From Adiantum capillus-veneris (taxonomy: Eukaryota > Streptophyta > Polypodiopsida > Polypodiales > Pteridaceae): 64,000 nucleotides of DNA. The position numbers and the translations under genes are program-made. The stretch is taken from assembly GCA_014529385.2 (NCBI GenBank), contig CM043943.1, positions 104,382,355 to 104,446,354 of the forward strand. Reading direction: 5' to 3'. Positions 1 through 13,893 of the stretch are shown here, piece after piece; within the stretch, counting starts at the first letter, position 1, and the number at the start of each line of letters is the position of its first letter. The notes beneath the pieces are model-generated. The model did not search any database, was not told the DNA's origin, and saw only the letters and a list, made by a program, of their open reading frames with translations.

Positions 1-1366
1 AAGATGGCAAGCTTAAGCATTGAAGCATGGTTCTTGGTTGGATTTGCATTCCATAGCCAAGATTGTTGGTGTAGGCTCTCCACTTCTCTACTAGCTTGGA
101 GAAGGAGATGGATCTCTTGCACTTTTCACTTCACACAATGAGAGTGTGTGAGAGTGTGTGGTAGAGTATACCCCTCAATCATGCCCCCTACTTGCTTTGG
201 TCGACCCCCTCTTCTAGCACAAGCTTGAAGCTCATTGGACCTTCCCAGGACTAGCCAATCACCTACAAGAAGCATATCAAGCAACAAGGGTAAGTTCGGA
301 CAAGTGTCTCCCTTTCCTCTTTGAGAGAGAGGACTTGATAAATGCAAAACCAAATAATTAAAACTACTAGTTTATCATTGGACCCCTTGAGAGGCTAACC
401 AATAGGCTTTAGGCACACCATGAGGGCAACACGAGGAGGAACTTGACAAGTGTCGTATATGCTTTCTTTGAACCAAGCTTACCTTGTGTGAGGGTGTGTG
501 TGTTCTCTCTCTACCCCCCTCTTGTAGGGCTCACCCCCCTCCTTGTAGGGATGTTTGTTGACTTTTTGAACACCTTACCCTCAAGAACCTTAGTCAGCAA
601 GCATGACAAAGCCCCGCAAGCTTGGGTAGTGTTCCCACAAGCACCTCAAGCTCCCTAGTCGGCAAGCAAGCACCTAAGTCATCAAGCACGACAAGCACCT
701 CAAGAATCTCAATCATCAAGCACAAGAAGCACCTCAAGCTTGGGCCAAGTTCCCACCTCAAGCTCATCCCTAGCTTACCTAAGGTCAGAGGACTTTTTAA
801 CACTAACCTTTGGAGGTCTTCAATGAAGCTAACCCTAAGGTCTTTTAACCTCCATTGGCTAGCCTTGCTCTTTGATTGACCATCTCTCATTTGGACCCCT
901 TTACCATTGGCCCCGTGTTGAGATATATCTGTAAGCACATGTCTATATTCTAACCCTTGTTCCTGTTTATTCTCCCACAAATGATCAGTTTAATATGAGA
1001 AAATCATTTGGTATTAGATTTATGACACTTGATCATCTGTATAATAACTTTGAAAAGATTAATAAAAATTCATAATAAGATAGCTCGGTTCTTTCCTGTT
1101 ATGTATGAAATTTGATTGATTGCTACACTCAAGACCATTTCAACAATTAAGTTCATAATTATATTAGTCATATGACACACACTAAGTTGATCTCTATTTC
1201 ACCACAACTCTTAAAAACTACACACACACTTGGAATCTTAGTGGCTTAGTAATAATCATTTACATAAAAATTATAAACGATAAATTAAGTTCAGGTGAAT
1301 ATGGCTTATCGTTGATCCTGATAATCTCCATAGCCACGATTGTTGCAAATGTGAGAGCATAGCCAT
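1..1366. other. Unassigned non-coding stretch
   Basis: No protein family is recognisable on either strand. About 540-770 holds a loose, degenerate repetition of short CAAGCACCTCAAG-like and CATCAAGCA-like words, which explains the small overlapping open frames there. The right part is AT-rich and featureless. If the LTR proposed at 1381-1690 is real, this could be the 5' interior of a minus-strand retroelement, but no gag motif is visible. Confidence 0.4.
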
Positions 1367-1380
1367 GTCTCTAATACCAT

Positions 1381-1497
1381 TGCAACAACTAAGAGCGTAG
1401 AGGGCCTACAAAATAGACAAATAGCCCGCTACAGACAATAAATCATCAGATTTACATACCTAATGAATCGCACAAGCAGATAATCAAGACTATGCAT

Positions 1498-1586
<89 letters not shown>

Positions 1587-1690
1587 GAGGGTGTGCAAGT
1601 GCACCTCCTAGAGTGGAGTGCTACACAGGCACCAAAAGACTAGAGAGGAGAGGAGAGGAGAGAAGAAGAAGGACAAAGACATTGGGTGCA
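1381..1690 (-). repeat. Possible LTR flanked by both PBS and PPT
   Basis: Read on the minus strand, the block starts TGCACCC and ends TTGTTGCA, so it has TG...CA ends. It is about 310 bp, close to the 316-bp LTR at 52990. On its left, 1367-1379 is the complement of TGGTATTAGAGA, a near match to the initiator-tRNA primer-binding site TGGTATCAGAGC. On its right is a purine tract (minus-strand GGGGGGAGAT). A GT/GA microsatellite lies inside it. Having both signals around one LTR suggests an LTR shared by two tandem elements. There is no second copy in the window, so this rests on structure only. Confidence 0.35.
1499..1582. repeat. (GT)n-(GA)n compound microsatellite
   Basis: An uninterrupted GT run of about 27 units passes into a GA run of about 14 units. 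It lies inside the putative LTR at 1381-1690. Confidence 0.95.
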
Positions 1691-3195
1691 ATCTCCCCCC
1701 GTGCAAGAGTGAGCAATTTTCTCTTGCACGTATTTACTTATAGATTGATCAATGCTATAAAATGATTACAAATTGTCCACCCAACATAAAGTGACCATAG
1801 CTCATAAAGAGCTTTTCATTAATATAATATCAATAAATATGCTATCCTTTTGCATTTTCCACTGACTTCATATGCTTTTGCCACCTATCAGTTGCAATAA
1901 GTAATTATTTATCAATTTCCATTACAATTTTTGTTAACACTAGTTTGGTACCAAAACATGACACCTTAAGTGTCCTTTTTTAACAAATTTAAATTAAATG
2001 CTACTTGCATTAGACGGTTTATTTAAGAAAACCCTCTTGATATGCTTAAATATGTTAGCTAGAGGGTCTTTTAAAAATATAACCTTGCATTTTAGAATCT
2101 ATCATGATCAAGAACATACTCATCAAGTTGACCCTCGTAAGACTGCGATTGACACTTTGAAGAAATCGCCTTTATAAGCTCAAGAAAAAATGAAGCGATC
2201 TTGTAGAAAATTTTAGGTGACTCTTCCACAATTTTGCTGTAGATAATGGAAAGTTTAATGTGCAAAAAATTGACTTTGGAGTATATAAAATAATGGAAAG
2301 TTCCATGTGTTTGATATAATCATTTCAAGCATATCGTTCTATACAAAGAAAAATATGTTTCTGATGTATTTGTGAGTTTTAGGAAGTGATACATTGCTTG
2401 CCCTTTCCATTGAGCACTCAAGGTGGCAAGTAGAAGGGCTTTGGTATGCAACAATTATTGGATCATTTTAAATATTCAAAACTACACAAGAGAAAACTTT
2501 CATATTTTCATTCTTGAGACATAAACATTCAAAACCTCAAATAATATCAAACTTTTCATGTAGATCAACTAAATGTGTGGTACATACACAATTGGGGGGC
2601 CTAAAACCTTAGTTTCAATGTTATTATGGAGAACTCAAGATTTTCAAGAGTTTTTGCACGATAAAGAATTCAAGCTCCCAAGATTTAATTGAGTTAGGGA
2701 GCCCAAAAAATACGTAGTTTCTTGGTTTAAACATATAAAGTCATTTGTAGTTGTCAAATTGCACTAGTATAGTACCAATTTCATGAGGGGACCTTTGGAA
2801 GACCAAAATTATGCTCTTATTAAGCACGTGCTCAAGTATGAAATTATGTGTATATCTTGCATGTGACTTGAAAACTTATCTTTAAAGTCCATTCCATTGT
2901 TTTGTGACACTAAGTGCTAACAGTAAGCTTTTTTAAACATAAAAAAGGCCATCTCTACAAAAAGATCTAATAATTTTATAATTTTTTTGGCAAAACAGCT
3001 TGAAATTTTACTATAATTTATGTCTTAGAACTTAGCAAAATTATTTCCATACAGATTGTATTTTGATATGGAGAAAAATCCAGTGGTTTCTTTTCCTCAT
3101 AACCAATAGGTGTTAAAAACTTCTTTCTAGCTTGACAAATAAATTGCCAAAACTTGATAGAAAAACAGGACACTTTAGTGTCTCAGGACACTTGA
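1691..3195. other. Unassigned AT-rich stretch
   Basis: There are no long reading frames and no recognisable domain. Just before the gypsy remnant begins, 3167-3201 carries repeated and partly palindromic GGACACT/AGTGTCC words. By position the stretch may be the eroded upstream part of the gypsy element, but nothing in the sequence proves it. Confidence 0.4.
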
Positions 3196-5190
3196 GTGTC
3201 CAATTACAGAACTAGTGTTAAGAACTATTCTATTAAAGCCACATGTTTGACAGACCTCTTGAAGAAAGGGACTACAATACTATGGCATGAACAACATAAA
3301 GATTATTTGAAAAACCTTAAGGAATATCTAACTTCCACTCTTATCGTCATGCTTCTAAACTTCACTCAAGAATTTGTGATTATAGATGCCAATAATTCTA
3401 CCTCACTAACTCTTGTAAGCTTAGAGTTCATGAGATTAACTATGCTACCCATGATTTGGAGTTGTTATAAATTATGCATGCTCTCAATCTACGAAGAGAT
3501 TATCTCCTTGGATGCAAACTTCAAGTGGTAACAAACCACAAGAGCATAAAATGGATCTTCACTCAAGCCCAACCTCAACTTGAGACAAAAAAATGGATAG
3601 AATTACTTCAATAACACGACTCTAACATTAAGTTCAGTCCATGTAAGGATAACATAGTAGCTGATGCCCTTAGCCACAAAGCTTTTCTAAGTACGATTAT
3701 AGTTTTCAGTAACGCTATCTTGGGCATGGTTAAGATATACACCCTAAATGATCTATAATATCAAACGATTGTCAAAATTCTACATGGAGAGAATATCCCT
3801 TCAAAATGATGTCTCTACTATAGAAATAGCCTTTGCATGCTTAGGCATTCTACCTTAAGGAATGATGGTCAACGTGAATGACATGATAGTCCAACCTTAG
3901 GACATCCAAACTATGCTAAAACCCTTAATGTTGTTTTAACAAGCTACTTTTGGCCCCCTTTTGGCCAAGAATGAAGGGTGATATCCTTTTCTATGTTAAG
4001 TAGTGTTTATCATGCCAGCAAAGAGTCAAGGTTGAGAGGGCCATGTAAATTGCACCCCTCGGATGTTCCTCAAATGAAATGGAAAATTATCAGTATGGAT
4101 TTTATTATTGGACTCCTACCTGTTGAGAGGGCCATGTAAATTGCACCCCTCGGATGTTCCTCAAATGAAATGGAAAATTATCAGTATGGATTTTGTTATT
4201 GGACTCCTACCTGTTGAACCTGGCTACATCAAACATAATAGTAGTCGAGATGCTTACTAAGGTAGCACATTCAATTCTAGTCAAGATGAATTTCATAGCC
4301 TCAGATTTTGCATGCTTTTTCATTAAGGATATGTTTAGAATCCATGGTTACCTAAGAAGATTGTTAGCAATTGTGATGCCAAATTTATTTCAAGATTTTA
4401 GACATCACTTTCACAAGCCATTCAAACCCAATTATGTTTTAACACAAGTTATCATCCTTAGACTGATGGCTATACAGAGAGGGTAAACCATGTTATGTAC
4501 AACATTTATAGGGCATACTATAATAGAGATCCCGAGAAATAGATTTAGTATCTTCCTTCAATGTAGTATGCCCACAATTCTTCTACCCATAAAAGTATTA
4601 AAATGACATCTTCTAGTGTGGTTTATGGTCAACAATGCTTGTCTCCCCTAAAAATTTATGACCCTACCATAAGGGTACAAGCCTCGAAAGGAAATTTGAG
4701 TGGCTTAGGACTAACAAAAGAAATAGGAGATCAGAGGAGAGATGAGAGGTTTTTAAAGGAAGGTAATGAAGTATTTTTTAAGGGTAGAACTTAAGAAGAG
4801 AGACCTATCCTTAGGCAAGTAGAAGAATCTAAGCTATCATTATTGTGGAACCTACATAATTATCAAGGTTATAAGCAATCAAGCTTACCTCCTCGTCTCA
4901 AAGTTCACGATGTGTGTAAATCTCTTAAAACATTATGTTTCTAACCCTACTCGTGTGCTTGATGACGACAAAATTATCATGTCTCCTCGAGACATTCTTA
5001 AGCTTCAACCCATTTCTACCCTTAAAAATGATAGAAGAAATCTTAGGAACATAACCACCTAAGAATATCTTGTATCTTGGAAGGTTTACCTTGTAGAAGA
5101 TGCTACCTATGAGGATGAAAACACCGGGCCTTGAAGGACTATCCTACCTTGTTTGAGAGATGAGGAGGAGATGAGCAAATCTCAAATCCT
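3196..5190 (+). pseudogene. Decayed Ty3/gypsy (chromovirus-like) pol
   Basis: Frameshifted and stop-ridden remnant of a gypsy polyprotein. In order: the end of reverse transcriptase and the RNase H start (LTDLLKKGT..W, then a LKEYLTS block) near 3235-3370; an RNase H end with NHKSIKWIFTQ and NIVADALSHKA near 3530-3690; the integrase HHCC tail (CQQ) near 4010; integrase core matches around 4190-4500 (decayed TDGYTERVNH near 4460); the C-terminal LKVHDV motif near 4900; and a chromodomain-like EYLVSWKVYLVEDATYEDE near 5060-5120. Such proteins reverse-transcribe and integrate the element. This copy cannot be active. A 91-bp tandem duplication at 4031-4212 breaks the integrase frame. Upstream gag, protease and the 5' LTR are not visible. 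Confidence 0.75.
4031..4212. repeat. 91-bp tandem duplication in gypsy integrase
   Basis: Two head-to-tail copies, 4031-4121 and 4122-4212, with one visible mismatch (A/G). Since 91 is not a multiple of 3, the duplication shifts the integrase frame. Near identity of the copies against heavy decay of the gene implies the duplication is younger than the loss of function. Confidence 0.9.
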
Positions 5191-5203
5191 AAGCTGGGGT
5201 GAT

Positions 5204-6030
5204 TGTAAGGTACCCACTTCTTTCCAAGTAAGAGTATCTCTTTAAGCGTGTCTTAGATAAAAAAATTGGTCTATATTCTTGTCTGGAAAAGAATGTTTTC
5301 AATGCCATTTTGAAAAAGGATGTTTTAACAAACATGTGTTCTAAACTAATTATAGAACATTTTTCGTTAGAAAACCTAAATATATTGGGTGATTATGGTG
5401 TGGAAAGTGGAGAATGTTGCCACATTCTATTGATGGTGGACCCAATAAGTTGGGTAAGTTTCCAATATTATTCTTCATTTAGCTGGATTAGTACATGACC
5501 TAAGTGTCGTGATGAAAGTTTTTACTTATCGTGTGACTTGTAGTCCATATTATGTGAACTTTGCTTTAATGCCACGGGTTGTTGATCCGAATTCTATAGA
5601 GGAACATATGTTTCACTTTTGGTTTCATGAGGCTATGGTAACTAACATGTGTTATATTGTCGATAACTATACTTTGAAGCATTGGTAGATATTTATAGGA
5701 GCATTTTCATGATGAAAAAACCCAAATTTAAGGACTAACTTTCCATTGCACCTTCAATCTCCTTTAATTATATATTCAAATTCTTATCATGCTATTGCTT
5801 TTATCACATGATCTTGATGTTCTTGGGTGGACCAACTCTATTAATGTTCTTTCTAGCTTTTTTGGGATTACATTGAGGAAGTTTGTATCAACTTTGGAGT
5901 ATTGTCCCTCCATTGACTCTTGTAGATCTCCTCACCAAGCCTCTACCTCAACCTAGGATGGATTGTCTTCTTCAATGTTGTAGCATTGGACCACCCATGT
6001 GGCATTGATGAGCAAGTATTGAAGATATCT
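5204..6030 (+). repeat. Possible 3' LTR of the gypsy remnant (start only)
   Basis: The purine-rich AAGCTGGGGTGAT ends at 5203 and is followed by TGTAAGGTACCC. That is the normal PPT-then-TG layout expected just after a gypsy chromodomain. The right boundary is not resolved and no partner LTR was found, so the end given is only a guess. Confidence 0.25.
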
Positions 6031-6479
6031 GATCACTAGATTGTAATATCCTAGGTTTCATGTAATGGCTATATGGCTGCAATGGCCCTAAATATGCAAT
6101 TTATCCAGTTTTGTTAGATTTTTAGGTGATGTAGTATATATCTAAATGAGGTGCCTCATTTATTAGATTTTTATGCCACACATATCATCATTCAAAGGCA
6201 CTTTGTGCACTAGTCCTCTTACCGAGCAATACACACTCTGCTACTAGAACATAGTATGGGCTCAAACCATTCAAGTAGCCTTGAAACTTTAGTTGGCCTT
6301 CTCTTTGCAACAAGCTCTATATGAGGAATTCAAAATCCCACTAGCACTTCACCACCACTTGTTGAATTTCCACTACTTTCTACAAAGGTCAAAGCTATTA
6401 GGAGCATCATTTTACATACATTCTTCGCCATGTTGTGCAAGGACAACCTATTGTCTTTGATCATGAACATGTAGTGTAA

Positions 6480-7070
6480 CCTCCTAAAAAGTAACCTTCC
6501 TCACCGCACCCTTCTTGGGGTGGGCTTTGTGCATTTTTTTCTCATTGAATATATCACTCCTGCAGATTATTCATGAGAAACTTGGATCCCACAAACGATA
6601 CCCTATCTAACCATCTTCTCCATAGCCCGGGAGTACTTTTGTGACTTTGGTTTTTAGTTTCTTTCTATGCTCTTTTGAAACGCTCACAAAGGCTACACAA
6701 CCAATGACTCTCAAAATGAGAATTTTGTAGCTTTAGCCCAAGACCCGTCTAGCAACTTAACACAATATAATAAATTGAAAACTTTCTCTTGAATTATGTG
6801 ATTTTTCTCTTAGCAGCTCCATTTTGGGCAAGTGTATGAGGTGCCATAAGCTCTCTTTTAATGTCTTGAATGTCACTTGAGCATTGGAATTCATGAGAGA
6901 CAGATTCTCTAGAGGATTGACAACAAGCAAATAGCCCAAACGTGATCTAATTGACACACAAAAAGAAGTATTTGGTTTCTCGGTTTTGTTTACAACATGG
7001 TCTTGAACAAATGTATATGAAATGGATATATAATTTCACACTTATCTCCTCTAGCCAAGGTTTTCCACAA
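6480..7070 (-). pseudogene. Decayed Ty1/copia integrase fragment
   Basis: Minus-strand translation in shifting frames gives a copia integrase order: SHEFQ near 6900, IKRELMAPHT.AQNGAAKRK near 6810-6860 (the family's PHTPQQNGVAERKNR segment around the catalytic glutamate), then frameshifted words of the post-catalytic region that resemble FGC.AFV, LPGYGEDG and GYRLWDP. Gag, RT and RNase H are not found nearby, so this is an isolated internal fragment. Several stops and frameshifts exclude function. Confidence 0.6.
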
Positions 7071-7837
7071 GTCATTTTCCATTTTAGTCTTACCAAGTAG
7101 CGAGCGGATATTTTCGAGCAAGGAAAAAACCGAGCGACTTGCTCCCAAATCCAGAGCAAAAGAATTTAGGTTTTTGCACCCTCCAACACCACAAGTACCA
7201 CAACGTGGGTATGCTATAGAGATGCAACAAAAAAATTTGTTTGTTTCAAAAATAATTGCATCTTTGATATTGAGTTATTTGTCTTATGTACTTCAATATA
7301 CTGGACACTATGGATGTGCACACATCCTACACATAGGTGGACTAAAAGAAATTCCTCCTCCTTGGCAAGTAGGGGGGGCCCAATGTGGTTTAATGTTTTA
7401 TTAATGGGAATCAAGAAGATCCGCTCGCAAGCAGGTGGCGACCGTCGAGAGGCAATAGTGCACGAATAGGCGAGGAGGGGCGCAAGCTTCAAACGACACG
7501 TGAGGAGGGGCGCCATGTGGCCACAGGCAGGAAAGTTGGCCGCTACTAACACAATTTGAATTCTTTTCTAATGTGTGGCTCGAGGTCTGAAGCAGCAGTA
7601 ACCATCGGTTAGGTTGGTTACACTAGTCACCTCATGGGTGAGATTGGTGCTACTGTACGTGTTCAAATTCGTTAGTCATTCTTTTGAAAGATGAGTTCCA
7701 ACACTGGCTATGAAACGTAAGGATGGGAACAAGGATGAATCTCCTGAATGTATGAATATAATAAAGAGGCTGCGAGTAGGGGCTACCAGCTGGGACACTG
7801 AGTGGATAATAATCCACTATCTTGGGTTCCCAAAACC

Positions 7838-7840
<3 letters not shown>

Positions 7841-7894
<54 letters not shown>
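7841..7894. repeat. (TC)n microsatellite
   Basis: About 27 uninterrupted TC units. Low-complexity frames across it have no family resemblance. Confidence 0.95.
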
Positions 7895-7898
<4 letters not shown>

Positions 7899-8818
7899 GA
7901 TTCCTTGAAGAGTACTTCAACTATATGCTCAAAGAGCAAGGTTTTTGCTGATGAAAGCAACGATCATTGTTTTATATATCTCCATTTGAAAATGTTTCGT
8001 GAAGTTCTTGAATGTAGTGGAGAGGATGAAAGGAAGTAGAGAGAGACAGAGACGACAAAGTAGCATGTGGAGTGATGGTGCTCCAAAAGATATATTGATG
8101 TGAATTTTCAAAAATATTGATATTAGTTTTGATGTATAGTGATAGTGTTGGGGCGTACTAGAGCTGCGGGAAGATACTGCCTTCACATAATTGTTGTCGA
8201 ACCAAGCCCAATGGCTTCAAAAAATAAATAAAAGGATGAGTAAACCTTTAAGGACGTATAACTAGGCGTAGAATGTGGCGACGGATGAGAAAGTGCATGC
8301 AAGTAAGGTTTGCAATGGGCTTGATGCATGGGGCATGGTGAGCTTGACGATCGCTAGCACGGCTCAGAGGTGATGCTCAACAGAGAGGCGACAGATCCGT
8401 AGAGGTAGAGCTCGAAGCATGTCCAAGAGGTAGAGTTAGCCAAGGAGTGCATGCAATAGCACTATTGTGCTTAGACAAGGAGAAGCAATGGCAAAGACCG
8501 AGAGTCGGCCACTGTAGGAAGATCCAGACGATTCGAGTCCCTCTCTCAGGGGAATACTATCCAGATTGCGTGAATGATTTAAATTGAAGTTCCACTTGAC
8601 GGGATGCACCTCTAATGGGGTTTTCAAGGTGAGATTGGAAGGGGGCAAGGAGCATGAGGGACTTGGGAGAATGGCAAGGCTAGCCGGACAACAAGGGAAC
8701 TATAGACATGGAAGGATGGTTGTCCGGAAGGACATAGCAAACAGGAAGAACTCTATGAAGTCGTCCAGACGAGCAGAGTAGCAGCGAGTCTGCAAGGTGT
8801 TTGGGAAGCTCAAAGAAG

Positions 8819-8925
<107 letters not shown>

Positions 8926-9765
8926 GGCGTTGATGGCTAGAGAGAGGCAAAGAAGCCTGAGGGATTTTGAACACCTTCGAAGAGCATGAATGAAATTTTC
9001 TTTTGTCTCTAGTTGTTCGCGCCGCTGGATAGAGATTTTGTTTTCAAGGTATTCAGAAAACATATGTCCATATTTTTTTTCAAGGTGTTCGAAAAAAATG
9101 TCTCTAGCTATACGCGTCGGCGTGGATGGCTAGAGATAGTTTTTTTTCCATTCCTGTCAGCACATCCGCGCGGCAGTTGGACCCCCGCCCACTCAACTCC
9201 AGGCGAACCCCAGCACCTAACGCTGCCTGAGGCAGCAATGCATTCGCACACTGTTTTTCGCCCCGTTATGTGGACAGGGTTGACCGCATGTACCCGAGAA
9301 TTTCAGCATGCTACAGAATTTCACCCGACTTTCGCAAAATTTCCCACCACGCTGGGATGGCCCCACACGCTGTAATCAATGCACCGCCGGGGTTAACCAT
9401 GCCATGGAGTGCCAACTCTGTCATTTTCGACAGAGTGGAGCAATGCCCAGCTGCGTTCAACTCAACATTTTAACTACGCCGCGTGCGGATCCGCCATACC
9501 CCCGCTAGGCTGGGGTCAACCCCCGCCCGTGCGAACTACTCTTTTAAGCTTTTCAAATTTTCTAGAGACTCTTGACAGACCTTGTATGCAGAAAAATCTT
9601 GGCAGGAGTAGCAAAAACATCATAGGGTCTTACAGGAGCCTCCTTAAAGCTTCTACCAGATGGAGGCAGGCTACGAACGAACATCAACTAGTTCTTGCCT
9701 CAAGAGCGGAGGCAAGGTTACAAACGAACAACAACCGGTCTTACCTCAATCTCTAGCTACATGGG

Positions 9766-9918
9766 TGTCATGCCAAGGGTAGGACTAGACGGGCACGGCC
9801 CGGGCAATGTGCCGGACACACATGCAGTAAAGGGGTCTATATATGGAAGAGGGCCAGAGGCCTATATATAGGATGGTTGGGAGGTCATTCGCATGTCTGT
9901 CTACCCGTTGGTCCAACA
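9766..9918 (+). repeat. 5' LTR (153 bp)
   Basis: Near-identical to 15072-15224. It carries two TATA-like sites, in GTCTATATATGG and CCTATATATAGG, about 20 bp apart. Either could serve as the promoter of the element. Confidence 0.9.
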
Positions 9919-9919
9919 T

Positions 9920-9931
9920 TGGTATCAGAGC
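9920..9931 (+). promoter_or_regulatory. Primer-binding site, initiator tRNA-Met type
   Basis: TGGTATCAGAGC lies one base after the LTR. This 12-mer is the usual plant primer-binding site complementary to the 3' end of the initiator methionine tRNA. Confidence 0.85.
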
Positions 9932-9984
9932 AAGGTGGAGAGGAGGAGGTAGGGTGGAGCCATGACAGGGAGGAAGCATGGTTT

Positions 9985-10112
<128 letters not shown>

Positions 10113-13100
10113 TTGCCTATGCAAGGCTATGGAGGCTTTCTCTTTTTCTCATGCCTGGAAGGAGGAGGAAGAGCGTGCTTGCATAGCTTGCTTGCATGCC
10201 ATGCATGCTCGGTTGCAAAAGGGGAGGTCGAGATTGACATGACAACAAAAAGCTGTGTCGTGGGCATGATCCCTTGTATACACATGAAGGTCAAGGAGGA
10301 AAATCGACAGTGTATGGCCGCGGGAAGCGACTCTTGCAGGGGCTTGCATCGCAGGGCGATCTGCACCAAAACTAGCGCGGGTGGGGTTGAATCAGAGCGC
10401 TCGGCACAAGGATCACATCGCATTTCAGGAGCAAACGCCATCACCGCCATCGCTACGTAGCGCGAGGAAAGTGTTGGCTCTATGCTGCTCGCCGTTTCGC
10501 CATTGCTATGCAGTTGTGTAAAATTTTTAAATTTTTTTTCAAAACAAAAAAATTTGTTAGCTTTTTACCTTGCAGGGGAGCTTTCCCACATTCCCTAGCA
10601 TGCATTAACATGCAAAGACATGCAATGGCCAGCACCGAGCTCTTCGTAAGATGAACGGTACTCTCATTGCTCTCGGGTCGGCAGTCGGGTTTTCCCATGG
10701 AAAATTCCAAGGCAATTTTACAGACCATCAAGGTAAAGCTCCGCCGTATTTTCTACAACTTTGCGATCATGTACAGGCACGGCTTGCTCTATTTGCGGTG
10801 ACACTACACCGCGTCAGATGTTGCTAACAAGACCATCCAAAATACGACAACATGGTTCCATCGCTTGAAGAGGGCTTGTCTGCATTGGAACCTGTGATTG
10901 CTGACATTGGGCAAGTTATTCAGCAAGGCTACTCAGCAAAGACAATGTTGATGCTCGATTCGAGGTTCATGAAAGCTTGAGCATCCCGGCCATGTGATCA
11001 ACACGACAAGTTTATACAGGTAAATTATGAGGTAAGCATTCACTTTTACTTGTATTTATCAAACTATTCAAGTACCTGTTGAATAGTATAATATGCAAGG
11101 GCTATGAGTGATGCCGTGTAACCGTGCATGTACTCGACGTGTATATGCATCCACAAGCAAGGCTTGTCCGAAGCACGATTTTTCTCCATCATCAGTACGA
11201 TCAGGCATGCATGGCATGTCTTGAAAAATTATCGTGCTATGTCTAGGTCGGATGTTTTCAGTCAATCCGAATTTGCATATACCTCCCATGCTTCCCTGGC
11301 CAGCTTGAATCAAGCATGGCTTGCGTATGACATGGTTCTGATGTTTCTAACAGCAAGGCTGTGTATTTCTTAGGAAACTCGAGTCAAGCATGGCTTGAAT
11401 CCCAAACACTTGGCTCTGAAGCACGGCTTCTCAGTGGTTGACTTTGATGCAAAAGCATAGCAAATTCGCGATGCTTCAGAATCTCAAGGAGATTGGCACA
11501 TCCTACTGCTCGACTTGATGCGGGGGGGCATGTTTCTCGGCATGGCCGACTTCGTGTCACTGTTTCTCGAAGCGGACAGAGGATGTTTGGCACACAAGAC
11601 TGGTTACTTTCAGTTGAAATCACTCGACAAGGTCGATGCTTTTTGTCATGATATTTGTGTCTCAACAGCCGACTTCATCGTCTAGTATCACAACATTCTT
11701 TATGCGAAGCAAGGCTTCAAGCCAGGTATATTGCATGGAAAATTCCCACGTTCGGCTTATGCTATGAGCATACAAACTTGGGAAGGATTTGGCAAAATGC
11801 TTCCAGCTTATTTCATTACGTGATAGACGAGCGTATATGATATAAGGGATGTATATTTACATCCAACAGCTCCCATCCGTGCAGCAGATATGGCTGCGAG
11901 CCATTTTAAGCGAGTTTTGTTCCACAGACTTTTGAGTCAACTGGTGACCGCAACGACCAGGTTAGCCAATTTTATGTTCTTATTATTTTTCCATGTTTAC
12001 ACTTTACTTGGCAATTACTGTCATTGTGAAAAGCAAAGTGCTTTGGCAATTTTACATGAAGCACGGCTTCTCCCTTGTGCCAAGGAACTGCCCAATGACT
12101 TGTCATCAAGGGCCGTGGCACACAAGTTTGCAAAAACTGCCAAAATAGGGAATATCACCTCACAGAATTCCTACCAGTTTAGATTGTGCAAGGCACTTAT
12201 GGTTTTGGTTCTCACGCTTGAGACCGTTATAGTAGCCAAGGGCTTACGTTTTTGCATGCAAGGCATGCTAAGCAGGTGGCATGGATTCCACCACTTTATG
12301 CATTATGCTTCCGCTATCACACTCGCAACTCTGTCAAGGACAGACTAAGTGATGGATTGTTGAACCTGATGTTGCTATCAACACCCAACAACACCAAAAG
12401 GAACCTAAATCTAGGACTTATTTCACAGGCAAAGTGCCAATGCTAAGTCATTTTCATACAATCATGACCCTGCAAGGTAGGTAGATCAAGATGTGGTTGT
12501 GTTTTTCTATTACCTCTCTCAAAGAGAGAGTCATAGCAGAAACTTGTTGCATGCTTATAGGATACGCTGCACGTTAGGCATAAGATGCACACGAGCATGG
12601 CAATCAACTATACACGTCATAGTCGTTCAAGGAAAGTTCCACAACCCAGCATGGTTAAGATGCTACTCAAATTAGTCTTCATCGGTTTGTCCATTGAACA
12701 CTCATTTGCACAAGGGCTATGAGCCACACAGGCTACGAGCCATTGTCATGCCAAGGGTAAGACCCAACTATTGGCATTCTTTGGGTGATTGTTTTCAAGA
12801 GTGAACAGATCTACCCAAGGAAGTATACATCGACATTAATGGACGAGCAAGGGTCTTGTCATTCAGGATGTTTACAGTGTCATTTTTTCACTACACAGTA
12901 GCTGATCTCTACAAGAAAGTATAGATGCAGCAATCAGTTGAGACAGCATGGCTGTCCACAAGAGCTAGGTAGTTCACTTGTGTGGATTTCTTGCTCTCTC
13001 TATAGCACTACGGAGTGTCTATGGACATACTATTTTGGGGTAAGACCCGACAGGTGATTGCTACATCACCCAGCAGTATTAAGGATCACAGTTTGATCTG

Positions 13101-13893
13101 CATTGAGGATCATAGTTGATCTCTCCCAGTTATACTTTTAAGGAAAGAATTCCACAATCTACCACACGGTAGCGGACGAATTCAACTTTTCGAGTTGATT
13201 CCAATCATTATGTACACGGTTAACTATGTTGGTTATCGTTGCCTGCTAGTTGAGTAGTTTCTACAGACGGTCTTACCAAGGGGTTTGACTACGTAGATGT
13301 TAACCAAAGGGGTTGGATTGCGCAGGCAACACCCACGGTTTCCAGTGCAAGTTGTATAAATACGCTTGAATTTTTCAAAGCCATGCCAAGGGCATGTTGA
13401 AACAGAGTATGTTGGATCGTAGCGTCTACTATACCTTATGCTGTTACGAACCTAGTTGTAGGGTTCGATTTGGCACATGTTGTCACATGGGATACAGCAT
13501 GGTCTAGGAACTCAAGGAGTTCAGTTTAGCCAGTGTGGAGCATGATAATGAGGGTCCCTCTCACTCTTGTCGCGGAGTGTTTGTAGTTACCTCCACACAC
13601 AAGTATCAGCTCGTACTTGATGGATGTCGCTTTTCTTGATATCCTTGTTTGAGACATATTCCACATGTGGAGAATATGAGTCTCTTGGACTGACACTGGC
13701 GCCAACTTTTACCAATGTGTCGCGACGAAGTCCCTAGGTGCTGGTCGCATCCATTGGTTCGACCATTTTAAGCACACAGTATTAGGAGCAATTTCAGTTG
13801 GCCAGAAATTGGCGGGTACTAAGTACAAACTTGTTACGATTACAATTGCTGTGAAACCACCTTAACGGAGGGTCGTTTCTACATATAGCTAAG

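Noticed and set aside
594-980. 128-codon minus-strand frame
   Set aside because: It overlaps loose short repeats and other frames on the opposite strand and has no recognisable domain.
4032-4212. CRISPR-like or regularly spaced repeats
   Set aside because: Only two adjacent copies with no spacers; a simple tandem duplication in decayed integrase.
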